A stretch of DNA of 6,497 nucleotides from an uncultured Clostridia bacterium (GCA_934249215.1 CAKQKN010000051.1:1-6497); one strand, 5' to 3'. Counted from the stretch's first letter, positions 1-4,713 are shown. The notes: a model not told the origin generated them from the sequence alone. Program-made: numbers and translations.

Positions 1-802
1 GCCCGCGAAGGAGCTCGTAAGACAAGCCCGCCACCACCGGCAGCAACGCGATTTTCAGAAGAATCCGAAGCCAACCGTCGAATTTAAGAAAACTGTTGGC
101 GATCGAAAAAACGAGTATGCTGACGAGCATTACGAAGAACAAAAACGTCGTTCCGCAACGATCGTGCACTCTTCTGCATTTTTTCGCGTTTTCGGGCGTC
201 AGTTCCATTCCCTTTTCGTAACATGTAATCGTCTTATGCTCGGCGCCGTGATACATATACGTTCGTTTTATGTCGGGCATCAGAGAAGTCAAAAGAATGT
301 AACAAACAAAAATCGCTATTCTTATAAGACCTTCGATAAGATTATATAAAAAACTCGTCGTGCCGAAATGCAGTAATTTTTCAAGCCCGCCCGTTACCCA
401 CTGCGGAAGCATTACGAACAGCAGTATTGAAAGAGCAAGCCCCAAAACCATTCCGACGACGCCGATTACGCCCGTTATATCGACGTGAAGTTTTTCGGCA
501 AGCCATTTTTCAAACTTGGTCGGTTCTTCTTCGTCACCGAAAACGGAAGCCGAGCGCATAAGCGTTTTCGTCCCGCCGACGAGCGACGAGAAAAAACTCA
601 CCACGCCGCGAACGATCGGGAGCCGCAGTATAAGCGGTTTCTTTTCGGGTGGAGTAAGGCGCGAACACTCTATCTGTATATTGCCCTCGCCGTCGCGCAC
701 CGCGGTAGCCATCGAGCACTTTCCGCGCATCATTACGCCCTCGATGACGGCTTGACCGCCTATCGCGGTCTTTTTTTCTTTTTTCGTTTTATCTTTTTTC
801 AT
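1..802 (-). CDS. DUF1385 (YqhQ-like) membrane protein, C-terminus cut by window edge
   Basis: The reading frame is open from 802 down to base 1, giving 267 codons with no stop, so the C-terminus lies outside the window. The N-terminus is lysine-rich and is followed by the family signature GGQAVIEGVMMRG at residues 15-27. Other conserved blocks are YHGAEHKTI (184-192) and HDRCGT (213-218). Hydrophobic, probably membrane-spanning stretches lie near residues 110-133, 152-175, 217-235 and 246-263. Family members are usually about 300 residues or slightly more, so I estimate a few dozen residues are missing. The biochemical function of DUF1385 proteins is not established; the conserved His, Glu and Cys residues might bind metal, but that is speculation. 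An in-frame TAA upstream leaves two starts: ATG at 800-802 or TTG at 809-811. The only SD-like sequence (AAAAGG) is 7 nt from the TTG but 16 nt from the ATG, so the TTG is a real alternative. The gene follows rpmE on the same strand after a terminator, so it probably depends on readthrough; I found no good promoter of its own. In clostridia prmC and prfA often come next. Confidence 0.9.
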   Translation of the reverse strand, partial: MKKDKTKKEKKTAIGGQAVIEGVMMRGKCSMATAVRDGEGNIQIECSRLTPPEKKPLILRLPIVRGVVSFFSSLVGGTKTLMRSASVFGDEEEPTKFEKWLAEKLHVDITGVIGVVGMVLGLALSILLFVMLPQWVTGGLEKLLHFGTTSFLYNLIEGLIRIAIFVCYILLTSLMPDIKRTYMYHGAEHKTITCYEKGMELTPENAKKCRRVHDRCGTTFLFFVMLVSILVFSIANSFLKFDGWLRILLKIALLPVVAGLSYELLRG

Positions 803-818
803 CTTAATCAAAAAGTTG

Positions 819-824
819 CCTTTT
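819..824 (-). promoter_or_regulatory. weak ribosome binding site of the DUF1385 gene
   Basis: The minus strand reads AAAAGG here. It is 7 nt upstream of a TTG codon (809-811) and 16 nt upstream of the ATG (800-802). The TTG is in frame and no stop lies between them, so this site favours the TTG start and would add three residues to the N-terminus. The match to the SD consensus is only partial, so the choice stays open. Confidence 0.4.
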
Positions 825-851
825 CGTTAGTGATAACGATTAAAATCCCCT

Positions 852-888
852 AAAAAAACAAATAACTCTATGCGAACATAGAGTTATC
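852..888 (-). terminator. rho-independent terminator after rpmE
   Basis: A perfect 11-bp inverted repeat (862-872 with 877-887) encloses a four-base loop, which reads TTCG on the minus strand. On the minus strand it is followed by TTTGTTTTTTT. The plus strand also has a T-run after the stem (889-895), so the structure could work in both directions, but no plus-strand gene runs into it. It lies 13 nt beyond the rpmE stop codon and ahead of the DUF1385 gene, so it should limit expression of that gene relative to rpmE. Confidence 0.88.
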
Positions 889-900
889 TTTTTTTCAGAT

Positions 901-1104
901 TTACATACCGTATCTCTTTTTGAATTTATCGACACGTCCGCCTGTATCGACGAGCTTCTGCTTACCGGTAAAGAAAGGATGGCACTTGGAGCAGATGTCG
1001 ACCTTGATAAGATCGCCTTTCTTGGTGGAACCCGTAATAAAAGTCTCCCCGCAAGCACACTGAACTTTCACCGGTTTATACTCCGGATGTATATTCGGCT
1101 TCAT
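901..1104 (-). CDS. rpmE: 50S ribosomal protein L31, zinc-binding type
   Basis: This 67-residue protein is full length for bacterial L31. It begins MKPNIHPEY and contains the hallmark stretch CSKCHPFFTGKQ (38-49) followed by TGGRVDKFKKRYG. Cysteines at 16, 18, 38 and 41 form the CxC...CxxC zinc site of the C+ form of L31. That form sits in the 50S subunit near the central protuberance and bridges to the 30S subunit. Because the zinc ligands are intact, this is the zinc-dependent version rather than the cysteine-less paralogue that many bacteria switch on under zinc starvation. The start at 1102-1104 is fixed by a strong SD (GAGGTGA) a few bases upstream. The gene has its own consensus promoter, a short leader with a hairpin, and a terminator just after the stop. 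The DUF1385 gene follows on the same strand, an arrangement common in clostridia. Confidence 0.97.
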   Translation of the reverse strand: MKPNIHPEYKPVKVQCACGETFITGSTKKGDLIKVDICSKCHPFFTGKQKLVDTGGRVDKFKKRYGM

Positions 1105-1128
1105 TATATCACCTCGCTCAGTTTGTTA

Positions 1129-1149
1129 CATTGCCCCTCAGGTGCAATG
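1129..1149 (-). other. hairpin in the rpmE 5' leader (possible L31 autoregulatory leader)
   Basis: CATTGC and GCAATG (1129-1134 and 1144-1149) form a 6-bp stem with a 9-nt loop, inside which CC and GG can pair again. The predicted transcription start is near 1151, so this hairpin would be the first structure in the rpmE transcript. It ends about 14 nt before the SD. Structured leaders that bind the encoded protein are known for several ribosomal protein genes, including L31 genes. Whether this hairpin belongs to such a class is an inference from position only. Confidence 0.4.
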
Positions 1150-1158
1150 CCGAATTAG

Positions 1159-1187
1159 ATTATATCGCATTTTGACTTTCAAGTCAA
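1159..1187 (-). promoter_or_regulatory. rpmE promoter (sigma-A type)
   Basis: On the minus strand, TTGACT (1182-1187) is followed by a 17-bp spacer and then a perfect TATAAT (1159-1164). A start near 1151 would give a leader of about 47 nt. The DNA beyond the -35 (1188-1235) is strongly AT-rich, like an UP element. A perfect inverted repeat (1172-1187) covers the -35 box. Confidence 0.9.
1172..1187. repeat. perfect 16-bp palindrome over the rpmE -35 box
   Basis: TTGACTT and AAGTCAA are exact reverse complements separated by two bases. The repeat includes the whole -35 hexamer of the rpmE promoter and the adjacent ten bases of the spacer. A dimeric repressor bound here would block RNA polymerase. 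It does not look like the usual Bacillus Zur box. The palindrome may also be chance, because half of it is the -35 consensus itself. Confidence 0.5.
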
Positions 1188-1322
1188 TTATTTAAACGCT
1201 ACATTTTGTTTTCTTTTATAATTTTATTGCGTTTTTTTCTTCGCTAAAGATTGTCAACGGAAAAGTATTGGAACGTTTGTTCGATAGTTTTGGACTCACT
1301 TTTCAAAAGCGCATAATTTTAC

Positions 1323-1351
1323 TTGCATTTTTTTGAGCGATATTATATAAT
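1323..1351 (+). promoter_or_regulatory. promoter of the dehydrogenase-like gene
   Basis: TTGCAT (1323-1328) is followed by a 17-bp spacer and a perfect TATAAT (1346-1351). A start near 1358 would give a leader of about 34 nt carrying the AGGAG ribosome binding site (1380-1384). Together with the terminator at 2435-2467 this makes the gene a single-gene unit, divergent from rpmE. About 130 bp separate the two promoters. Confidence 0.78.
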
Positions 1352-1391
1352 GAGCAGTGTGTGCGGCAAGTGCGACCGCAGGAGTGTTTAA

Positions 1392-2411
1392 ATGATAGGT
1401 TTACAAACGTCGCGTGACGGCAAGCTCACGAGAATCAACAAAATGGAGCTTTGCGACAACGTCGACACTTCAAAAGTAAAGATAATCAAGGTGCTCGTTA
1501 CTCCGGAGGATCTCGATACGCTCAACGGTAAGTCCGACGCGATTTTTCCGATTATTCCCGGACGAGTCGCCATCGGTCAGGTTTCCGACGCGGGCGAAAA
1601 CGCATATCTGACGCGCGGAACGAGGGTTTATATTACCCCGGTGAGCAATTGCGGCAAATGCCCCGAATGTCTTTCGGACAATGAAAAGGATTGTTCCGAC
1701 CTCAAAATCGCGGGGAAAAACGTGAACGGGTATCTTCGCGACTTCGCGGTCGTCGAAAATAAAGATATGCATGCCCTTCCCCCTTCCGTGACGGACGGCG
1801 ACGCGCTTCTTCTCGACTATCTTTCCATTTCCCTTTCGGCAATGGAAAAACTCGAGATCAAAAAAGGCGAACACGTTGCGGTCATCGGGGGCGGAATTCT
1901 CGGCACGATAATGTCCCTGCTCATTATATATTACCAGGCGGTGCCGATCCTCATCGATAACAACAACGAAAACCTTGCGCGGGCGCGTTCCGCCGGCATA
2001 TATTACAACTATTTTTCCGACAACAAGCTCGAACGAGAGGTTTCCGAACGCACCGGCGCACATATGGCGCAAAAGGTCGTTTACGTTTCCGACAGTAACA
2101 TAAACACCGATCTTGCAATCAAGCTTTCGGCTTATAACGCGAAAATCGTTTTCGTGGGATTCACCACTCCCGCCCTGAAAGTCAATTTCAGCGCGGCGAT
2201 GAAAAAACAACTACAGTTCCTCTGCGTTACGAACGGATTCGGAATGGAAGAGCAAGCGATCAATATTCTCGCGAATAAAGTGCTCGATTTCTCCTGCTTC
2301 TCGTTCCCGTCGGTAAAATTCGACAACTGCGAGAACGAACTCAAAAAAGCGGCAAAAGAACAAAACGAGTCCATAAGCCGCGTTACCCCGCTCATCGTTG
2401 ACATGATGTAA
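1392..2411 (+). CDS. zinc-type medium-chain dehydrogenase/reductase-like protein with degenerate catalytic zinc site
   Basis: This 339-residue protein has the length and layout of zinc alcohol dehydrogenases (MDR superfamily): a GroES-like N-terminal domain, then a Rossmann domain. The structural-zinc lobe is intact, with Cys at 87, 90, 93 and 101 in NCGKCPEC...C. The dinucleotide loop VAVIGGGILG (162-171) has the GxGxxG pattern, and Asp189 after the second strand suggests NAD over NADP. The catalytic-zinc positions differ from the family. The usual CGxD block reads TPEDLD (37-42), and the usual PGHE block reads PGRVA (56-60), so the Cys, His and Glu are missing. Asp142 may align with the third ligand. 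The protein may therefore be a zinc-independent reductase, or a binding protein with little or no oxidoreductase activity. The substrate is unknown. The start is supported by AGGAG 7 nt upstream. Promoter and terminator isolate the gene, so the neighbours give no clue to its role. Confidence 0.85.
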   Translation: MIGLQTSRDGKLTRINKMELCDNVDTSKVKIIKVLVTPEDLDTLNGKSDAIFPIIPGRVAIGQVSDAGENAYLTRGTRVYITPVSNCGKCPECLSDNEKDCSDLKIAGKNVNGYLRDFAVVENKDMHALPPSVTDGDALLLDYLSISLSAMEKLEIKKGEHVAVIGGGILGTIMSLLIIYYQAVPILIDNNNENLARARSAGIYYNYFSDNKLEREVSERTGAHMAQKVVYVSDSNINTDLAIKLSAYNAKIVFVGFTTPALKVNFSAAMKKQLQFLCVTNGFGMEEQAINILANKVLDFSCFSFPSVKFDNCENELKKAAKEQNESISRVTPLIVDMM

Positions 2412-2434
2412 CGAGATAGCGACAACGTAATTTA

Positions 2435-2467
2435 CACGGTTTCCGAGTCCGGAAGCCGTGTTTTTTT
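2435..2467 (+). terminator. rho-independent terminator of the dehydrogenase-like gene
   Basis: CACGGTTTCCG (2435-2445) pairs with CGGAAGCCGTG (2450-2460) through 11 pairs including one T-G wobble, around a 4-nt loop. Seven T residues follow (2461-2467). It starts 24 nt after the stop codon. The minus strand lacks a T-run after this stem, so it should act only on the plus-strand gene. Confidence 0.9.
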
Positions 2468-2475
2468 GCACAAGA

Positions 2476-2504
2476 AAAGCGAGGACGATTATGATCCTCG
2501 CTTT
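2476..2504 (-). terminator. hairpin between convergent genes, probable dcd-side terminator
   Basis: AAAGCGAGGA (2476-2485) and TCCTCGCTTT (2495-2504) form a perfect 10-bp stem around a 9-nt loop, 19 nt beyond the dcd stop codon. The T-tract is short on the minus strand (TTTTCTT) and slightly better on the plus strand (TTTCGTTTTT). It may serve both convergent transcripts. It is the only terminator-like structure downstream of dcd in the window. Confidence 0.65.
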
Positions 2505-2523
2505 CGTTTTTCCGGTTGCCCGG

Positions 2524-3051
2524 TCAGTTCTTTTTAAGAAAATCTTTATAGAGCATGCTCGGCTGAACGCTTTCGTTGTTGTTGTATTTACCGCTTTCGT
2601 ATTTATCGTAATCGCCGTCGATCGTGTGATAATAAATCTGGCAGATTTCGACGTTGGGATAAATTCTGATCGGCTGAACGCAATACAGTTCGAGCGTCCA
2701 GAATCCGTTGAACCCGACGTCGCCGAAGCCCGCGGTGATATGAATGCACAAACCGAGCCTGCCGACGGACGATCTGCCCTCGAGCATCGGGACGAACCTA
2801 TCCGTGCGCGTATGCTCGACCGTTCTGCCGAGGTAAAGTTTTCCCGGGGTAAGAAGCAAGCCGTCCTCAGGAATGATAATCTTGTGGTATGCGTTCTGTT
2901 TTTTCATGTCCAGAACGTCCTCGTCGTAAACGAGCATTTCGTTATGCAGTCTTAAATTGTAACTGTTAGGGTTTACCTGATCGAGATTGAAAGGCGTTAT
3001 TTCGATGTCCTTTCCCTGTCTTTTTATTATTTCCTTACCCGATAAAATCAT
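2524..3051 (-). CDS. dcd: dCTP deaminase, possibly bifunctional dCTP deaminase/dUTPase
   Basis: This 175-residue protein belongs to the dCTP deaminase/dUTPase trimer family. The enzyme converts dCTP to dUTP and ammonia in the cytosol, supplying precursor for dTMP synthesis. The N-terminus MILSGKEIIK and the core EGRSSVGRLGL (91-101) are typical. R93, S94, S95 and R98 lie in the nucleotide-binding motif, and E121 in FWTLELY matches the catalytic glutamate. The C-terminal GKYNNNESVQPS (154-165) fits the flexible lid that closes over the nucleotide. The segment HITAGFGDVGF (104-114) has TAGF where E. coli Dcd has TAHR. TAGF also occurs in bifunctional DCD-DUT enzymes of Mycobacterium and Methanocaldococcus, so direct conversion to dUMP is possible but not shown. 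The frame is open further upstream to 3132, but the ATG at 3049-3051 has AAGGAG five to six bases ahead and matches the family N-terminus. It is the last gene of a three-gene unit, 40 bp after the small protein gene. Confidence 0.95.
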   Translation of the reverse strand: MILSGKEIIKRQGKDIEITPFNLDQVNPNSYNLRLHNEMLVYDEDVLDMKKQNAYHKIIIPEDGLLLTPGKLYLGRTVEHTRTDRFVPMLEGRSSVGRLGLCIHITAGFGDVGFNGFWTLELYCVQPIRIYPNVEICQIYYHTIDGDYDKYESGKYNNNESVQPSMLYKDFLKKN

Positions 3052-3056
3052 TTTTT

Positions 3057-3062
3057 CTCCTT
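3057..3062 (-). promoter_or_regulatory. ribosome binding site that fixes the dcd start
   Basis: The minus strand reads AAGGAG here, with five to six A residues before the ATG at 3049-3051. This rules against the upstream in-frame ATG near 3132, which lies inside the preceding gene and would add 27 residues not seen in the family. Confidence 0.8.
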
Positions 3063-3091
3063 GTAAAAAGCAATTGACGCAATAAGCCTTA

Positions 3092-3367
3092 TCAATCGTC
3101 GATTTTCTTCGAAATCGTTCCCATGCGCGCAACCGGCATCGGCGGAGTTTGCTCCGAAACGCGATCCACCCTGATTACGACGGCGGCATATTCGAGATCG
3201 TTCTTTCCGAACGGCGCAAGCACTTTGTCGCCCGTCGTCAAGCCCGGAACGGCGCTTTTATACCAGTACGGACGTTTTTCGGCGAGCGGATTGTCGATAA
3301 ATTCGATCTTCACGAACGAAATCACTTCGTTGTCCTTAAGCCCGCCTCCGCACATCGAATGAATCAT
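3092..3367 (-). CDS. small protein of unknown function, weakly PriA-N-terminus-like
   Basis: I do not recognise this 91-residue protein with certainty. No signal peptide or membrane segment is visible, so it is probably cytosolic. The sequence suggests a small beta-barrel: strand-like VISFVKIEF (15-23), then YWYKS (34-38), a turn PGLTTGDKVLAPFGKN (41-56), and strand-like AAVVIRVDRV (61-70). The pattern 'PG..GD.V..PFG' followed by a valine-rich strand resembles the N-terminal 3'-DNA-end-binding domain of the primosomal helicase PriA. Here it stands alone without a helicase, and that likeness is only a guess. The first ATG (3365-3367) is chosen because AAGAGG lies about 10 nt upstream; a second in-frame ATG at codon 5 has no closer RBS. 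The gene lies 65 bp after the cyclophilin gene and 40 bp before dcd on the same strand, with no terminator between, so the three are probably cotranscribed. Confidence 0.7.
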   Translation of the reverse strand: MIHSMCGGGLKDNEVISFVKIEFIDNPLAEKRPYWYKSAVPGLTTGDKVLAPFGKNDLEYAAVVIRVDRVSEQTPPMPVARMGTISKKIDD

Positions 3368-3432
3368 ATTTCGTCAACCTCTTAAAAATAATCGTCAATG
3401 CAAGAATTCGCGTCGCGAAATCGCCGACGAAA

Positions 3433-3954
3433 TCAGCGTTTGACGGGATCGGGATATTCTTCGCCGAACGTTTCGACGGTCATACTCTTTATGCGCTGCT
3501 CCGTCTGCGGTCTGTCGCTGTAATCGGTCGGAACGGACGCGATTTCGTCGAGAACGTCGTATCCTTCCGTCAATTTTCCGAAAGCCGCGTATTGCCCGTT
3601 GAGATGAGGCGCGTCGTCATGCATGATGAAAAACTGCGAGCCCGCGCTGTCCGGTCTTGCCGATCTTGCCATCGAAAGGACGCCGCGCGTATGTTTAAGG
3701 TCGTTTTTGAATCCGTTCGCGCTGAATTCGCCGCGAATGGAATAACCGGGACCGCCCAGACCCGTTCCGGTGGGATCGCCGCCCTGGATCATAAATCCTT
3801 CGATTACGCGGTGAAAAATTATTCCGTTATAAAACCCGCTCGACGCAAGTTTGACGAAGTTATTCACCGTGTTGGGTGCGATTTCGGGGTACAGTTCGGC
3901 TTTCATGACCGCGCCGTCGCTCATTGTTATGGTTACAACAGGATTTTGTTTCAT
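3433..3954 (-). CDS. cyclophilin-type peptidyl-prolyl cis-trans isomerase
   Basis: This 173-residue protein is a complete single-domain cyclophilin, which catalyses cis-trans isomerisation of Xaa-Pro bonds during protein folding. It has no signal peptide, so it should act in the cytosol. The active-site blocks are clear: FHRVIEGFMIQGGD (47-60), holding the catalytic Arg49 (Arg55 in human CypA) with Phe54 and Gln57, then AGSQFFIM (104-111) and the closing AAFGKL. The position of human Trp121, which contacts cyclosporin, is His117, so weak drug binding is likely, as for many bacterial cyclophilins. The start at 3952-3954 is supported by AAGGGTGA just upstream. It is the first gene of the probable unit with the 91-residue protein and dcd, and its promoter is at 4055-4083. 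It is divergent from the groESL operon, so two protein-folding units share this intergenic region. Confidence 0.95.
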   Translation of the reverse strand: MKQNPVVTITMSDGAVMKAELYPEIAPNTVNNFVKLASSGFYNGIIFHRVIEGFMIQGGDPTGTGLGGPGYSIRGEFSANGFKNDLKHTRGVLSMARSARPDSAGSQFFIMHDDAPHLNGQYAAFGKLTEGYDVLDEIASVPTDYSDRPQTEQRIKSMTVETFGEEYPDPVKR

Positions 3955-3965
3955 ATTTCACCCTT

Positions 3966-3978
3966 CGAGTAGGACTCG
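3966..3978 (-). other. small hairpin in the cyclophilin leader
   Basis: CGAGT and ACTCG form a 5-bp stem with a 3-nt loop directly upstream of the AAGGGTGA ribosome binding site. It is short and could be chance. If formed, it would sit next to the SD without covering it. Confidence 0.25.
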
Positions 3979-4054
3979 TTTCCTTTTCCAGATTTGCGAG
4001 AGAAAACGACGGAGATCGCCTCTGCGAATTTCGTTCCCGCATTTAACGTATAAA

Positions 4055-4083
4055 AATATACCATACGCGCGGAATTTTTGCAA
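4055..4083 (-). promoter_or_regulatory. promoter of the cyclophilin unit
   Basis: On the minus strand, TTGCAA (4078-4083) is followed by a 17-bp spacer and TATATT (4055-4060). A start near 4048 would give a leader of about 94 nt. No CIRCE or other recognised operator is visible around it. Confidence 0.72.
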
Positions 4084-4109
4084 TTATTTCTCGAACGATA
4101 TTATAAAAA

Positions 4110-4129
4110 CCGCCCGAAAAAATCGGCGG
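4110..4129 (-). terminator. terminator-like hairpin upstream of the cyclophilin promoter
   Basis: A GC-rich 7-bp stem with one bulged C (4110-4117 with 4123-4129) encloses a five-base loop. On the minus strand it is followed by TTTTTATAAT, the form of a weak intrinsic terminator. No minus-strand gene lies upstream in the intergenic region, so it would stop only antisense or stray transcription from the groE side. It may have no function. Confidence 0.35.
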
Positions 4130-4208
4130 ATTAACGCATTTTCGGACAAAGCCCGCCATAGTTCGACAAATTATTCTTCCCGCCCCGACGCTCTTTACGC
4201 GAACGGTC

Positions 4209-4266
4209 AAAAAAAATTAAAAAAACGACGCAAATCTATTGACATTTGAAGTTTATCGGCTATAAT
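4209..4266 (+). promoter_or_regulatory. groESL promoter with A-rich upstream tract
   Basis: TTGACA (4239-4244), a perfect -35, is followed by a 16-bp spacer and a perfect TATAAT (4261-4266). The 30 bp before the -35 hold runs of A (4209-4225), like an UP element. Both hexamers match the vegetative sigma-A consensus, which fits CIRCE/HrcA control by repression instead of an alternative sigma factor. The transcript should start near 4273, inside the CIRCE. Confidence 0.93.
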
Positions 4267-4270
4267 TATA

Positions 4271-4297
4271 TTAGCAGTCGGGAAAGAAGAGTGCTAA
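4271..4297 (+). promoter_or_regulatory. CIRCE operator (HrcA binding site)
   Basis: TTAGCAGTC (4271-4279), a 9-bp spacer and GAGTGCTAA (4289-4297) match the CIRCE consensus TTAGCACTC-N9-GAGTGCTAA with one change, G for C at 4277. The right arm is perfect. The site begins 4 bp after the -10 box, so it overlaps the start of transcription, where the HrcA repressor blocks chaperonin genes until heat shock titrates GroEL. HrcA itself is not encoded in the window. Confidence 0.95.
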
Positions 4298-4299
4298 AT

Positions 4300-4347
4300 C
4301 GAGCGCGACGGCGTGGTTGAAAGAATCATCCGACATGGTCGCACTCG
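4300..4347 (+). other. long imperfect hairpin in the groES leader
   Basis: CGAGCGCGA (4300-4308) pairs with TCGCACTCG (4339-4347) except for one C-A mismatch. Inside, GGTTGA (4315-4320) pairs with TCATCC (4326-4331) except for one T-T mismatch, around a five-base loop; an internal loop joins the two stems. It begins three bases after the CIRCE and lies in a leader of about 155 nt. The segment 4348-4428 has only short GC-rich hairpin possibilities. A role in mRNA stability or temperature sensing is speculation. Confidence 0.4.
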
Positions 4348-4416
4348 AAAAGCCGAACGGCGAATAAGCGTAAAGATACGCGAGAGCCGCCCGAACTGAT
4401 CAAAATGATAATAATC

Positions 4417-4421
4417 GGAGG
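4417..4421 (+). promoter_or_regulatory. ribosome binding site that fixes the groES start
   Basis: GGAGG lies 7 nt before the ATG at 4429. The frame has an earlier ATG at 4405, but it has no SD and would place this GGAGG inside the coding region, so 4429 is the start. Confidence 0.9.
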
Positions 4422-4428
4422 AATCGAA

Positions 4429-4713
4429 ATGAAAGTTAAACCTTTATTTGACAAAGTTGTCGTTAAGGCAACGAAGAAAGAGGACACCACGAAGAGCGGA
4501 TTCATTCTCCCCTCGTCGTCACAGGAAAAATCACAGACGGCAGTCGTCGTCGCGGTCGGCCCCGGCGGAATGGTGGACGGCAACGAAGTGAAAATGCAGG
4601 TCAAGGAAGGCGACGTCGTTCTTTACGCCAAGTATTCCGGAAGCGAATTCAAAATCGACGGCGAAGAACTCACGATCATCCGCCAGAGCGACATTCTCGC
4701 AATAGTCGAATAA
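4429..4713 (+). CDS. groES: co-chaperonin GroES (Hsp10)
   Basis: This 94-residue protein is full length for GroES, which forms the seven-membered lid of the GroEL folding chamber in the cytosol. It begins MKVKPLFDKVVVK, typical of the family. The mobile loop that grips GroEL is at about residues 16-35 and contains the hydrophobic triplet in SGFILP. The roof and core strands VVAVGPGG (40-47) and GDVVLYAKYSGSEFKI (61-76) are followed by the standard C-terminal EELTIIRQSDILAIVE. It is the first gene of the operon, controlled by a sigma-A promoter and CIRCE, and is followed after 44 bp by groEL. No anomaly is visible in the protein. Confidence 0.98.
   Translation: MKVKPLFDKVVVKATKKEDTTKSGFILPSSSQEKSQTAVVVAVGPGGMVDGNEVKMQVKEGDVVLYAKYSGSEFKIDGEELTIIRQSDILAIVE

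Noticed and set aside
485..853. Plus-strand frame of 122 codons over the DUF1385 gene
   Set aside because: The minus-strand frame carries conserved DUF1385 motifs. The plus-strand product is a low-complexity shadow.
1289..1319. Second promoter (TTGGAC with TAATTT) upstream of the dehydrogenase-like gene
   Set aside because: The -10 match and spacing are poor compared with TTGCAT/TATAAT at 1323-1351.
1470..2210. Open frame of 246 codons antisense to the dehydrogenase-like gene
   Set aside because: It has no recognisable domain, its composition looks like reversed coding sequence, and the opposite strand has a clear promoter, RBS and domain structure.
2458..2955. Plus-strand frame of 165 codons over the end of dcd
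   Set aside because: It begins inside the terminator T-run and lies opposite a clear dCTP deaminase.
3052..3132. 27-residue N-terminal extension of Dcd
   Set aside because: It overlaps the preceding gene, is not typical of the family, and the internal ATG at 3049-3051 has a strong SD.
4335..4367. Ten-codon open frame in the groES leader as a regulatory leader peptide
   Set aside because: No SD precedes it, and its start lies inside the predicted hairpin.
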